Assembly (NCBI GenBank): GCA_001683825.1
Contig: LXTR01000038.1
Span: 186,001-250,000 of the forward strand
Length of the DNA stretch: 64,000 bases
Source: Flavobacteriaceae bacterium CP2B
GTDB taxonomy: Bacteria > Bacteroidota > Bacteroidia > Flavobacteriales > Flavobacteriaceae
Direction of reading: 5' to 3'
Shown: one piece after another, positions 36,288 through 44,211 of the stretch
Layout of the letters: each line of letters begins with the position of its first letter
How positions within the stretch are numbered: position 1 is the stretch's first letter
Position numbers and translations under genes: made by a program
Notes under the pieces: generated by a model
The model's input: the letters and a program-made list of their open reading frames with translations, nothing else
What the model was told of the DNA's origin: nothing
Databases searched by the model: none

Positions 36288-37727
36288 ATGAGAACAGTGC
36301 TCCTATCCCTTGCCCTGCTTGCCGGGGGGGTATTGTACCCCCAAAAAGGCCTGGGTCGTTTACAAATCCCTATGGACCAACTGGGCCAGGCTTATGAAAA
36401 AGCGGGCTATCATGGGGTGGTATTGCTTGCCGGCAAAGATGGCCTTCTTGGAAGTACCGCCTTTGGGATAGCCGACCAGCTAAGCGGTCGGGCGAACCAT
36501 TTGAAAACGCTTTTTAAAACCGAATCCACCGGAAAACTCTTTACCGCAACTGCCACTATGCAACTTGTGGAAGCCGGGAAACTGGACCTGCAGAAAACAG
36601 TAGCCGATTACTTACCGTTCTCGGGGCTGGAAAAGGCTAATAAAATAACCCTTCACCATCTGCTAACCCACCAATCTGGCCTTACTTCCCCATGGGAGCG
36701 TGCCAGTTTTGAATTCAGGGAGTACGATACGGATGAATGGTGGAGCCTCATTACCGGAAACCCCAGGGCGTTTGAGGAGCCCGGCAGCGGAGTTTATTAC
36801 AGCAGTTCGGCCTACGAGGTACTGGGCGCAATCATTGAGGCGGTTAGCGGAAAGCGTTTTGAACGCTATTGCCAGGAGCACCTCTTTGCCCCTGCCGGGA
36901 TGACCGACACCCATTATCGCATGGACACCCTGGAGTTGGCACGTACCGGAGCCAAGCCCTACCGCTGGACAGGCTCCCGGAGCTTCTACCAATACCCCTT
37001 GCGCATCTTCCATGCCGGTGGTGCAGGCGGCTGGTTTAGTAACCTGGCCGATTTCCAACGCTTTGCCACGGCCCTCATAGATGGACGTTTGTTGCAGAAG
37101 GCCTCCCTGGACCTGATGATGACACCCCATGTTGCTATGCCCCCGGGGCATTACGGCTATGGAATGCAGATTCTAAAAGACCACCTCCTACCCGGGAAAA
37201 CCTTATATGGCCACAACGGGGGTGGGATGGGCTATGGGGCCGACCTCTTCTTTGAACCGGAATCGGGCATTATTGTGGTATGCATGATGAACATGTATGG
37301 CAATAGTACTGAGGTGAGCGCCAATTTCCTGAAATTGGCTTTCGGACAAGCGGCAGCGCTCCCAAAAATGCATCCGCAGCGGCTCCTGTTCGACCAGATT
37401 GAGACAGGGGGACTCGAAGATTTCGCAGCACACTACAATGCCTACATAGCGGCTGTGGGTATAGGGGAAATGGAGCAGCGTTCGCTCCTGGCCATCGGCG
37501 AATCGTACAGTCTGATGGGTCGGAAACAGGAGGAGCAGCGCTATTACGAGATCCTGAGCGGGATCATGCCCGAAAATGTGATGGTCTGGCTGCTGCTGGG
37601 AGACCTGGCACAGGCCGGGCAGGAACCAGGACAGGCCAGGGTTTATTACGAAAAGGCCCTGTTCCTGGCGGAGGCCCAAAATTCGTATTGGGAGCAAACA
37701 TTGAAGCAGAAGCTGGCAGGTCTTTAA
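36288..37727 (+). CDS. Secreted beta-lactamase-family serine hydrolase
   Basis: A 479-residue class C beta-lactamase-like hydrolase/esterase. Seen: N-terminal hydrophobic signal (LLSLALLAGGVLY), the SxxK motif Ser80-Thr-Gly-Lys83 in FKTESTGKLF, a Tyr motif in GVYYSSSAYEVLG and the third motif HNGGGMGYGADLFF. The last about 100 residues are helical and TPR-like (YYEILSGIMPENVMVWLLLGDLAQ). Members cleave D-Ala peptides, esters or beta-lactams; the substrate is unknown. It converges on the peptide exporter gene 44 bases away. Confidence 0.85.
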   Translation: MRTVLLSLALLAGGVLYPQKGLGRLQIPMDQLGQAYEKAGYHGVVLLAGKDGLLGSTAFGIADQLSGRANHLKTLFKTESTGKLFTATATMQLVEAGKLDLQKTVADYLPFSGLEKANKITLHHLLTHQSGLTSPWERASFEFREYDTDEWWSLITGNPRAFEEPGSGVYYSSSAYEVLGAIIEAVSGKRFERYCQEHLFAPAGMTDTHYRMDTLELARTGAKPYRWTGSRSFYQYPLRIFHAGGAGGWFSNLADFQRFATALIDGRLLQKASLDLMMTPHVAMPPGHYGYGMQILKDHLLPGKTLYGHNGGGMGYGADLFFEPESGIIVVCMMNMYGNSTEVSANFLKLAFGQAAALPKMHPQRLLFDQIETGGLEDFAAHYNAYIAAVGIGEMEQRSLLAIGESYSLMGRKQEEQRYYEILSGIMPENVMVWLLLGDLAQAGQEPGQARVYYEKALFLAEAQNSYWEQTLKQKLAGL

Positions 37728-37771
37728 GCCCCTTGCAACTGGTTTTAGGGACTACGCAAAAGGATACGGGC

Positions 37772-39937
37772 CTACACCGCCAGCTCCTGTGGGGGCAACT
37801 GCCGTTGCCAGAGGTGGTAATACGGGCCCTTTTTAGCATAGAGCTGCTCGTGCTGCCCGGCTTCGACCACCCGCCCACCCTGTATGACCAGGATGGTGTC
37901 AGCCAGTGGGACGCTGCTTAGGCGGTGGGTGATGAGGAGGATGGTTTTTTGTTGTCTTTGGAGGGTGCGCAATGCCTGATGTATCGTGTATTCCGAACGA
38001 CTGTCAAGGGAAGAAGTGGCTTCATCCATGACCAGTATGGGGGCATCTTTATACAAGGCCCTTGCAATGGCAATGCGCTGCTTCTGCCCCCCGGATACCA
38101 GGGCGCCATTTTCCCCTAAATGGGTATGAAAGCCATCCGGTAAATGTTCTATAAACCCCATGAGGCCCAATGTGGTGCAAAGGGCTATGATTCTTTCCAT
38201 GTCGGGCTGGCAGTCCCCTACGGCAATATTGGCAACAACCGACCCACTGAATAAATGAATTTCCTGTGGGACCAGGGCCATGCATTCCCGCAACGCAAGT
38301 ACATCCAGGCAGGATAGGTCTACCCCCCCTATGGATATTTTCCCCTTTTGGATGGGGTACAATTTCTGCAGGATATGGACAATTGTAGACTTCCCGGATC
38401 CGCTTTCCCCCAACAGCGCCGTAATTTTTCCCTCTGGGATGCACAAATCCAGATGGGTGAAGAGATCAGGTCTTCCGGTATAGGCAAATGAGACATCCCG
38501 GAACAGAATATCACCGGAAATATTCATTGATTTGCTGCCATTCGCAGGTATCTTCTCTATTTCCAGATCGATGATTTCAAACAGCCTGTCTGCTGCTATC
38601 AACGCGCTTTGGATTTCCTTGTTGGCTTTGATCAAACCCGAAACCGGTCCGGTAAAATATCCGAGAATGGCATAAAACGAGAATAGTTCTCCCGGGGTAA
38701 TCTCCCGATTGAGAACATAGCCGGAACCAGACCACAACAGGATTATCGTAAACAAAGCAGAAATCATCGAAGTGCTGTTCATGGAAAAAACATAATTCAA
38801 GGCAGATCGATACGCTTTTTGGAGGAGTTTCACAAAACATTCTTCGGTCTGAATGTTGGCGAATCCTTCCAGGCCAAAGTTCTTGATGGTCCTGATGGAA
38901 CTCAAAGATTCTACCAATTGACTCTCCAGGGTAGCCGAAGCTTCCATTAATTGTCTTTCCGTTTTTTTGTTGAGACAATTGGTTATAAGATACACTGACA
39001 AGTACAAGGGGATTATTAGAAGCATCAGCAATGCCAACTTCCAGAATACGGCAAACATCAGGGCAAAGGAGAAAAGCACAATCAGACTGTTGACCGCCAG
39101 GTTAAGTGCCACGGTATTGATAAAGGTCCTGATCTTAACAGCGTCATTAATACGGGACAGAATCTCTCCCACCTGCATGGTGTCAAAAAACTGCTGCGGT
39201 AGTTTCAAAAGGTGTTTGTAATACCCCAGGATAAGGCGTAAATCTATAAGCTGCCCAGTCCTTATAAGATAGATATCCTTAAAGGAGACGATCAGAATTT
39301 GCAGGGTCAGCAGTATAATCATGACTATACTGAGCAAGTTCAAAAGGTTCCTATTGCCCCCCACCCATACAAAATCTGTAAGTTTTTGGATATAGATAGC
39401 GGTGGAAAACCCCAACAAGGTATATACCAAAGCACCAACAAAGGCCTGCAAAAGTATCGCCCTGTGCGGTTTTAATAAATACCAAAAGCGTTCCATTACA
39501 GAAGGCCTGTGGTTCCCATTTTTAAAATTTTCATTCGGGAATAAGAGCATTGCCACTCCAGACCAGCCGGATTTAAACATTTTGATGGAGCGTTTGTGCA
39601 TCCGGCCGTCGGCGGGATCCATGATGACAATTGTATCGCGCTTCACCTTATAGACAACCACATAATGATCGGCGGTTTTCTCAAAGGATATATGGACTAT
39701 GGCGGGTTTGGGGATTTTATGGAGGCTTGCCCAATCACACCGGATTCCTTTGGCATCCAATCCCAGCTTTTGGGCTGCTTGCAGCAGCCCCAGTAAAGTG
39801 GTCCCATTTTTATCTGTCCCCGTATGCTTTCTAATCTGTGCTAATGGAACCCCCAGTTCATAAAAGGCCAGGACGGAAGCAAGACAGGCAACACCGCAAT
39901 CCGTGCTATCATGCTGTTTGATACATATTCTGGACAT
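37772..39937 (-). CDS. Peptidase-domain (C39) ABC exporter for double-glycine peptides
   Basis: A 721-residue bacteriocin-type exporter that cleaves the leader of its peptide substrate and pumps out the product. Seen: N-terminal C39 peptidase with Cys14 in DSTDCGVACLA, His91 in ADHYVVVYKV and Asp107 in IMDPADGR; six membrane helices between about 165 and 430; and an ABC ATPase with Walker A LGESGSGKSTIVH, signature LVSGGQKQRIAIARAL and Walker B ILVMDEATSSLD. All catalytic residues are present. It is the distal gene of the island operon, with an inverted repeat CTTAAA/TTTAAG at 39947-39963 just before its start. The partner adaptor is the HlyD-type protein at 42354. Confidence 0.94.
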   Translation of the reverse strand: MSRICIKQHDSTDCGVACLASVLAFYELGVPLAQIRKHTGTDKNGTTLLGLLQAAQKLGLDAKGIRCDWASLHKIPKPAIVHISFEKTADHYVVVYKVKRDTIVIMDPADGRMHKRSIKMFKSGWSGVAMLLFPNENFKNGNHRPSVMERFWYLLKPHRAILLQAFVGALVYTLLGFSTAIYIQKLTDFVWVGGNRNLLNLLSIVMIILLTLQILIVSFKDIYLIRTGQLIDLRLILGYYKHLLKLPQQFFDTMQVGEILSRINDAVKIRTFINTVALNLAVNSLIVLFSFALMFAVFWKLALLMLLIIPLYLSVYLITNCLNKKTERQLMEASATLESQLVESLSSIRTIKNFGLEGFANIQTEECFVKLLQKAYRSALNYVFSMNSTSMISALFTIILLWSGSGYVLNREITPGELFSFYAILGYFTGPVSGLIKANKEIQSALIAADRLFEIIDLEIEKIPANGSKSMNISGDILFRDVSFAYTGRPDLFTHLDLCIPEGKITALLGESGSGKSTIVHILQKLYPIQKGKISIGGVDLSCLDVLALRECMALVPQEIHLFSGSVVANIAVGDCQPDMERIIALCTTLGLMGFIEHLPDGFHTHLGENGALVSGGQKQRIAIARALYKDAPILVMDEATSSLDSRSEYTIHQALRTLQRQQKTILLITHRLSSVPLADTILVIQGGRVVEAGQHEQLYAKKGPYYHLWQRQLPPQELAV

Positions 39938-40040
39938 TTATGGCTACTTAAAGTATATTTAAGGGAGTCGGGGACCCCATTTCAGCTTAAACCTCTGCTG
40001 TTAGAAACTGGCGCTACGCTTCACCTTGACCCAAGACATA

Positions 40041-40532
40041 CTAAAAGGAACTGCCGTCCCATAAACGGACATGGTTCAAGAGGAAGGAAGAAACGTTGTT
40101 TAAGGAATGGACCAGGAAAACGGCAAGAACCGGGTTTAGATCCTTTCTAATCGAGAATAGCCAATACGTTCCTCCCAGAAAAAGCCCGATGATAAAAGTG
40201 ACAAGAACATATAAGACGCTATAGGTGTGCCCCAACCCAAAGAACACGGCGGATACAACAACCGCGCAGATCCATTTTCTCTGTTCAGACCCCCCGGATA
40301 TGGTACGGCGAACCAGCCGTATGAGCCAGTGCTGGCATATCCATGTTTCTACTAGCGGCGCGAATAGTACGGCAAAGCCAAACTTCAGGATTAAATAGGA
40401 CCCGGTAACCCGGGGCGGGAGTTTGGGATACGTGCCCTGGTTCATCACCGAGAAGATGCTACCTACAATGATTACAGCCAGAAAGATTAGCCCGAGTACT
40501 ATAAATCTATGATACTTCAACAAATTTTTCAT
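40041..40532 (-). CDS. CPBP family intramembrane protein (possible immunity protein)
   Basis: A 163-residue membrane protein of the CPBP (CaaX protease and bacteriocin-processing) family with about four helices. Seen: motif 2 His102 in FFGLGHTYSVL and motif 3 His142/Asn146 in FLVHSLNN. Motif 1, normally EExxxR, reads Glu62-Thr-Trp-Ile-Cys-Gln67, so the second Glu and the Arg are missing. CPBP proteins next to bacteriocin genes are known self-immunity or processing factors; its position between the precursor and the exporter favours immunity. Protease activity is doubtful. Confidence 0.8.
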   Translation of the reverse strand: MKNLLKYHRFIVLGLIFLAVIIVGSIFSVMNQGTYPKLPPRVTGSYLILKFGFAVLFAPLVETWICQHWLIRLVRRTISGGSEQRKWICAVVVSAVFFGLGHTYSVLYVLVTFIIGLFLGGTYWLFSIRKDLNPVLAVFLVHSLNNVSSFLLNHVRLWDGSSF

Positions 40533-40580
40533 GCTCCAAAAACCTAAGGGAGCATGGAATTTCCCTGCTCCCCCTTTAAA

Positions 40581-40802
40581 TCAATATCCTGTAAAGGCAG
40601 TGTTTCCGCTGAGTCCCATCCCAAGGCTGTTGCATCCGTTGGTATTATAGACTGCGGGGCATCCATTATCTACATAGGTTGGATAGTAATCGATTAGCAA
40701 TTCGATAAAATCGAAAACCACTTCTCCCCAATTACTGCCGGTTGTAGTGGTAAGGTCCTCCAATTCAAGGGCCGTTAATTCTTCCATATTCAGATTTTCC
40801 AT
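40581..40802 (-). CDS. Double-glycine-type peptide precursor (bacteriocin or signal candidate)
   Basis: A 73-residue precursor. Residues 1-23 look like a C39-peptidase leader: Leu9, Leu12, Asp16, Leu17 (positions -15, -12, -8, -7) and a Gly22-Ser23 cleavage site. The predicted product of 50 residues (Asn24-Tyr73) has an amphipathic acidic first half, Cys48 and Cys57 that could form a disulfide, and a Gly/Ser/Asn-rich tail. The whole precursor has no Lys, Arg or His, which is unlike the usual cationic bacteriocins. The frame is open 53 codons further up, over the end of the glycosyltransferase gene, but that extension has no leader character; the ATG at 40802 is chosen. It sits between glycosyltransferase and CPBP genes of the same operon. 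Confidence 0.75.
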   Translation of the reverse strand: MENLNMEELTALELEDLTTTTGSNWGEVVFDFIELLIDYYPTYVDNGCPAVYNTNGCNSLGMGLSGNTAFTGY

Positions 40803-40882
40803 TTTTGCATAGTTTTTAGTGAAACAATGACTTCGTATTTCGGGGAATAATTGCGCAAACGTTCCCATTGTTAAAGGCCAAA

Positions 40883-41986
40883 TTATAGTGCTTGGCTGTG
40901 AAAAACTTGCAGGGGATGATATTTTGTGATCATCGCCCAAAATTTTCGCGTTATTCTCCAAAGGTCATTTTTGAGGACGACCCATTGAAAGGCGTATTTC
41001 ACGCAAATCAGAAACCTGATATTCCGGCTCAATTCCATATAGCGAAACTGGTTATCCCTGTGGATCAATGCTACCTGCCTATGGCAATTTAATAGGGTCA
41101 TGGTCTCCATAACCGCAGATTTCCGGAACCTATAGAGTGTTTTCTTCAGGTTCGCTTCCCGACGCTGGCGCTTTGTCAGGTCGAGATACATCCTAAAACA
41201 CCTGGGCAGTCCGTATACGATAAAGCGGAACGTCAATAACCTGAGGTATCCCTTTGCCTTTTTCTCCTGGAAGAATTTTTTTATCAGTACGTAAACCATC
41301 AGTAAATCCAGAATTTTCTTGGGAGACTGCGCTCGTGTAATAGCGCAGTGGTTGGATCTGTTGTAATTGTATAAAAGGCTTGGGATCACTTTGACCCTAT
41401 TGGCATAATAAAAAGAGCAGGCCATGAAGTACAAATCCTCATAATAGAACCCTTCCGGGAACGCTATGGCATTGTCCATGAGGAACCGGCGTCTGAAAAC
41501 ACAGGAAAACGGCATGCTGGAATAGCCTTCCCGTACCTGCAGAAACCCCTCCAAAGAATCGCAACCGGGGGTGATGGGCCCTGGAATCCTGGTGATGAAA
41601 AAATCCTCTTCAAAAGAATAGTATTCAAAATACCCTATACTGAAAATATCCGTGTCCTGAAAAGCGCGTATAAGACCTAAAATACGGTTTAGGGCTGACG
41701 CTTCAATCCAGTCATCGGCATCGATAAACCATATATAATCACCTTTCGCGCTTTGCAAACCTTTGTTCCTGCAAAAGCCTGCCAGCCTGTTTTCGGTATT
41801 GTTCAATATTTTTAACCGCTTATCGGCTTTCCCGTAGTCGCTAAGTTTGGCAAGGGAACTATCGGGTGAAAAATCTTCCACGGCGATCACTTCAATCGAT
41901 TCCTCTGCACTGCAAAGGATAGAAGTCAGACACTTGTCCAGGTAGTCTTCCGCTTTAAAAACGGGGATGATAATACTTAAAAGCAC
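40883..41986 (-). CDS. Family 2 glycosyltransferase
   Basis: A 367-residue GT-A glycosyltransferase. Seen: LSIIIPVFKAEDYLDKCLTS at the start, VIAVEDFSPDSS, NKGLQSAKGDYIWFIDADDW with the metal-binding DxD (Asp89-Ala-Asp91), and a helical C-terminal third. No membrane segment is evident. Sugar donor and acceptor are unknown. Its place directly upstream of the peptide precursor suggests it glycosylates the peptide, as the GT2 enzyme SunS does for sublancin. The start codon is GTG at 41986, 15 bases after the HTH gene. Confidence 0.85.
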   Translation of the reverse strand: MLLSIIIPVFKAEDYLDKCLTSILCSAEESIEVIAVEDFSPDSSLAKLSDYGKADKRLKILNNTENRLAGFCRNKGLQSAKGDYIWFIDADDWIEASALNRILGLIRAFQDTDIFSIGYFEYYSFEEDFFITRIPGPITPGCDSLEGFLQVREGYSSMPFSCVFRRRFLMDNAIAFPEGFYYEDLYFMACSFYYANRVKVIPSLLYNYNRSNHCAITRAQSPKKILDLLMVYVLIKKFFQEKKAKGYLRLLTFRFIVYGLPRCFRMYLDLTKRQRREANLKKTLYRFRKSAVMETMTLLNCHRQVALIHRDNQFRYMELSRNIRFLICVKYAFQWVVLKNDLWRITRKFWAMITKYHPLQVFHSQAL

Positions 41987-42001
41987 CTTGGTATGTTAAG
42001 T

Positions 42002-42343
42002 TCAGTTATACAACCTATGCATCAGGGAAGTACGGCAGGGAACGATGGGCGTAATCATTGATTTGATTTTTTTGCCCCCAAAGATTTGGGTCACTTCGTC
42101 ATTACTTATGACGGATACAGAAATCTTTACATTCAGTTCAAACTCGTCTTCGTAGAAATAGGTTTTCCTGCTTCGGTTATAGCGGATAGCGGCATTGTAG
42201 TCTCTGAGTTGTTCAATAAGGTGGTAAACCATACGCTCACTGATATGCATCCTATGAGCGAGTTCCCGGGGAGTTCCCGTTGTTTCCGTTAGAATTAGCG
42301 AATGGATCTGCTTTAGTCTTTCTATGTTTCGAATCGTATTCAT
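42002..42343 (-). CDS. HTH protein with a C-terminal double-glycine-like motif
   Basis: A 113-residue protein. Residues 1-60 form an HTH_11/DeoR-type helix-turn-helix (IERLKQIHSLI, TPRELAHRMHISERMVYHLIEQL, then a wing RYNRSRKTYFY). Residues 66-113 contain EVTQIFGG (83-90), which matches the double-glycine leader pattern (Glu at -8, Val at -7, Ile at -4, Gly-Gly), followed by a cationic 23-residue tail with one Cys. Similar HTH proteins with an IFGG-type end occur near peptide-export genes in Flavobacteria as far as I recall. It is either a local regulator or a second, regulator-linked precursor. Ten bases downstream of the HlyD-type gene. Confidence 0.7.
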   Translation of the reverse strand: MNTIRNIERLKQIHSLILTETTGTPRELAHRMHISERMVYHLIEQLRDYNAAIRYNRSRKTYFYEDEFELNVKISVSVISNDEVTQIFGGKKIKSMITPIVPCRTSLMHRLYN

Positions 42344-42353
42344 AATGTAAACG

Positions 42354-43526
42354 TTAGTGATTGTTTCTATTGGAAAGGTTCCTGGCGGGGTTCAACCAGT
42401 CATCGGCCTTGTCGAAGAGCAGCTCCCAAAGCGATCTCCGTGTTATTTTAAACTGCGCGATAAGCGTCATTCCCTTTTTCAAATAGCCCCTGTAGCCATT
42501 TTTTAGCTGCAAATAGTTCCTGTCGGCGGCACATCGTACGACAAATACGGGCTTGTTTTCCCGGTATTCCACATCGTTGGATATCCCTATTATCCGTCCA
42601 CCTAATACCCCCCATTGGTTATAGTCAAAAGCATCAAGCCTGAAAGACACTTTTGTCGAGGTATCAAACAGGCCTATTGCCAAGGGATCTACATGGCATT
42701 CCACGATAAGTGTGGTATCCGGGGAAATTTCGGCCACCTGGGTCCCTGCGGAGACCCGGGTGCCTGCGGCAAAGTCCCGTACATTTAACAGGCTGCCGCT
42801 CACGTGCGCTATAAGGTAGTCATCCCGCTGTTCCTTCTGTAATGCTACCAGCTTTAGCTGTAATTCACGGGATACGGCAATTAAATCGAACCATTCGGAA
42901 CGCCACCTGGACCATTGGGTCTGCTCTAAAAGTTGTCTTTTACCCTTATTGATGGCAAGGTTGAAGTTGGCCTGCTCGAGTTCCGCTTTGGACACCACCC
43001 CTTTCTGGAACAGGCGATAGTTCCGCTCCCGAGCTTTATTAAGGTCTCGGGCCTTGATGTTATATTCTTCCAGGGCGGCGAGGTATTCCGTATAGCTGGT
43101 TTTGTATTTAGGGGTCTTAAAACAGGAAGTGTCTGGCAAAGGCTTTTTTAGTGCCAGAGACACATCAGACAGCAAGCGGTTCGTCTCTTCCATTTGTAAC
43201 TCGCATAGTGCCAGTTGTTCAGCGATTACGGGGTTATCCAGGATAACAAGCGTGTCTCCCCTGGCCACCGCTGCATTGTGGGACAAATTTGTATGGAGGA
43301 TTTTTCCGGAACCGGGTAAAACCAAAGACTGCCTGTCCATGGCAGGCTTGATCAGCCCCCGGGTGGTTTGGTAGATATCCAGTCGAATAAAGGGTAAGGC
43401 ACAGAGCGCCAAAAGGATCAAGCTTAGAGCTAGGAGGTAGATGGCTTTCCCTCTACCACTCTGGGCAAAGAAATAAACGCCTGCCCTTTGTTCCGGATAC
43501 GCACCAGGTAACACTACTTTTTTCAT
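42354..43526 (-). CDS. HlyD-type membrane fusion protein
   Basis: A 390-residue periplasmic adaptor linking an ABC exporter to an outer-membrane channel. Seen: one N-terminal membrane helix (about residues 29-48, IYLLALSLILLALCALPFI), a lipoyl-like half with GSGKILHTNLSHNAAVARGDTLVIL, a long coiled-coil hairpin (about 110-235) and the second lipoyl/beta-barrel part. No outer-membrane TolC-like gene is nearby, so that partner must be encoded elsewhere. The frame opens with TTG at 43562, but ATG at 43526 gives the usual short cytoplasmic N-terminus. First gene of the island operon, divergent from the XRE regulator. Confidence 0.88.
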   Translation of the reverse strand: MKKVVLPGAYPEQRAGVYFFAQSGRGKAIYLLALSLILLALCALPFIRLDIYQTTRGLIKPAMDRQSLVLPGSGKILHTNLSHNAAVARGDTLVILDNPVIAEQLALCELQMEETNRLLSDVSLALKKPLPDTSCFKTPKYKTSYTEYLAALEEYNIKARDLNKARERNYRLFQKGVVSKAELEQANFNLAINKGKRQLLEQTQWSRWRSEWFDLIAVSRELQLKLVALQKEQRDDYLIAHVSGSLLNVRDFAAGTRVSAGTQVAEISPDTTLIVECHVDPLAIGLFDTSTKVSFRLDAFDYNQWGVLGGRIIGISNDVEYRENKPVFVVRCAADRNYLQLKNGYRGYLKKGMTLIAQFKITRRSLWELLFDKADDWLNPARNLSNRNNH

Positions 43527-43561
43527 GACCGATTTTATAGCAGGGTGGAAAGTGGGATTCA

Positions 43562-43585
43562 ATATATAGATTATTTTCTATATAT
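43562..43585. promoter_or_regulatory. Perfect inverted repeat upstream of the HlyD-type gene
   Basis: Arms ATATATAG and CTATATAT separated by 8 bases, 36 bases upstream of the HlyD ATG and inside the divergent control region. It is a candidate operator for the divergently encoded XRE protein or the HTH_11 protein. The AT-richness means chance formation cannot be excluded. Confidence 0.45.
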
Positions 43586-43661
43586 GCAAAATAATTATGT
43601 ATTTCCAGAAATTATTAACATCTATCGCAGGTATGGTATCGCTTGGTTCGTAAAAATTGCT

Positions 43662-43685
43662 TATATTTAATCGCAGTTATCGATT
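43662..43685 (+). promoter_or_regulatory. Candidate promoter and operator of the XRE regulator gene
   Basis: TATATTTA (43662-43669) is one mismatch from TAnnTTTG; it is followed directly by an inverted repeat AATCG-N7-CGATT (43669-43685), 12 bases before the ATG at 43698. The overlap of -7 element and palindrome is what an autoregulated repressor would need. Confidence 0.4.
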
Positions 43686-43697
43686 ATTTTCTCGTTT

Positions 43698-44087
43698 ATG
43701 TTAAAAACAATTGATCGTCTCATGGAGTTTATCAAATACGCCGGTTTGAGTGCCAGGCAATTTGACATCTCTATTGGTGCCAGCAATGGGTATATCCTGC
43801 GGATGCAAAAAAATAAGGCCTCTATTGGCAGCGATGTCATTGAGAATATACTTCGAACCTATCCCCAATTGAACGTGGTTTGGCTTTTAACCGGTGAAGG
43901 GGTGATGTTAAATACAGAGAAGGCTTCAAATTTTGACGAATTTGATTCCCTCCCCAGGGATAAGCAGCTTCAAATTGAAAGAATAATAGAAAGGAAAATC
44001 ATTGAGCGGCAGGAACAGGAACGGAAGCGCTTGTTAAAAGAGGTGACCCGGGAGATAGAACAGGCCCAAAAGAAGATGGGGAAATAA
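43698..44087 (+). CDS. XRE/phage-repressor-like HTH regulator
   Basis: A 129-residue DNA-binding protein. Seen: an N-terminal HTH (about residues 8-65) with SARQFDISIGASNGYILRMQ and the family tail NVVWLLTGEGVML, which is typical of Bacteroidota CI-like repressors; then a charged coiled-coil of Glu, Arg, Lys and Gln (about 85-125) for oligomerisation. It is divergent from the exporter operon and separated by a palindrome-containing region, so it likely controls that operon and itself. No peptidase or sensor domain is present. Confidence 0.8.
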   Translation: MLKTIDRLMEFIKYAGLSARQFDISIGASNGYILRMQKNKASIGSDVIENILRTYPQLNVVWLLTGEGVMLNTEKASNFDEFDSLPRDKQLQIERIIERKIIERQEQERKRLLKEVTREIEQAQKKMGK

Positions 44088-44211
44088 CGCCTTTGATCTG
44101 CGGTATCCCATTTCGCCCCGGTGGGTTGCCCCTTGCCTCGTCTACGGTGCAATCAGCAACCATCGTCAAAGTACACCTAAGGCAGAATACGCTACCTGCT
44201 TCGTACTTCCC

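Noticed and set aside
40581-40961. Longer, 126-residue version of the peptide precursor
   Set aside because: The extra 53 residues overlap the end of the glycosyltransferase gene and lack leader features; the ATG at 40802 gives a leader of normal size.
43590-43616. Inverted repeat AATAATT/AATTATT in the exporter control region
   Set aside because: Pure A/T arms with a 13-base spacer in very AT-rich sequence; likely chance, unlike the two better palindromes beside it.
44088-44211. Possible tRNA or small RNA between the XRE gene and comM
   Set aside because: No cloverleaf, no CCA-preceding acceptor stem and no terminator hairpin could be traced.
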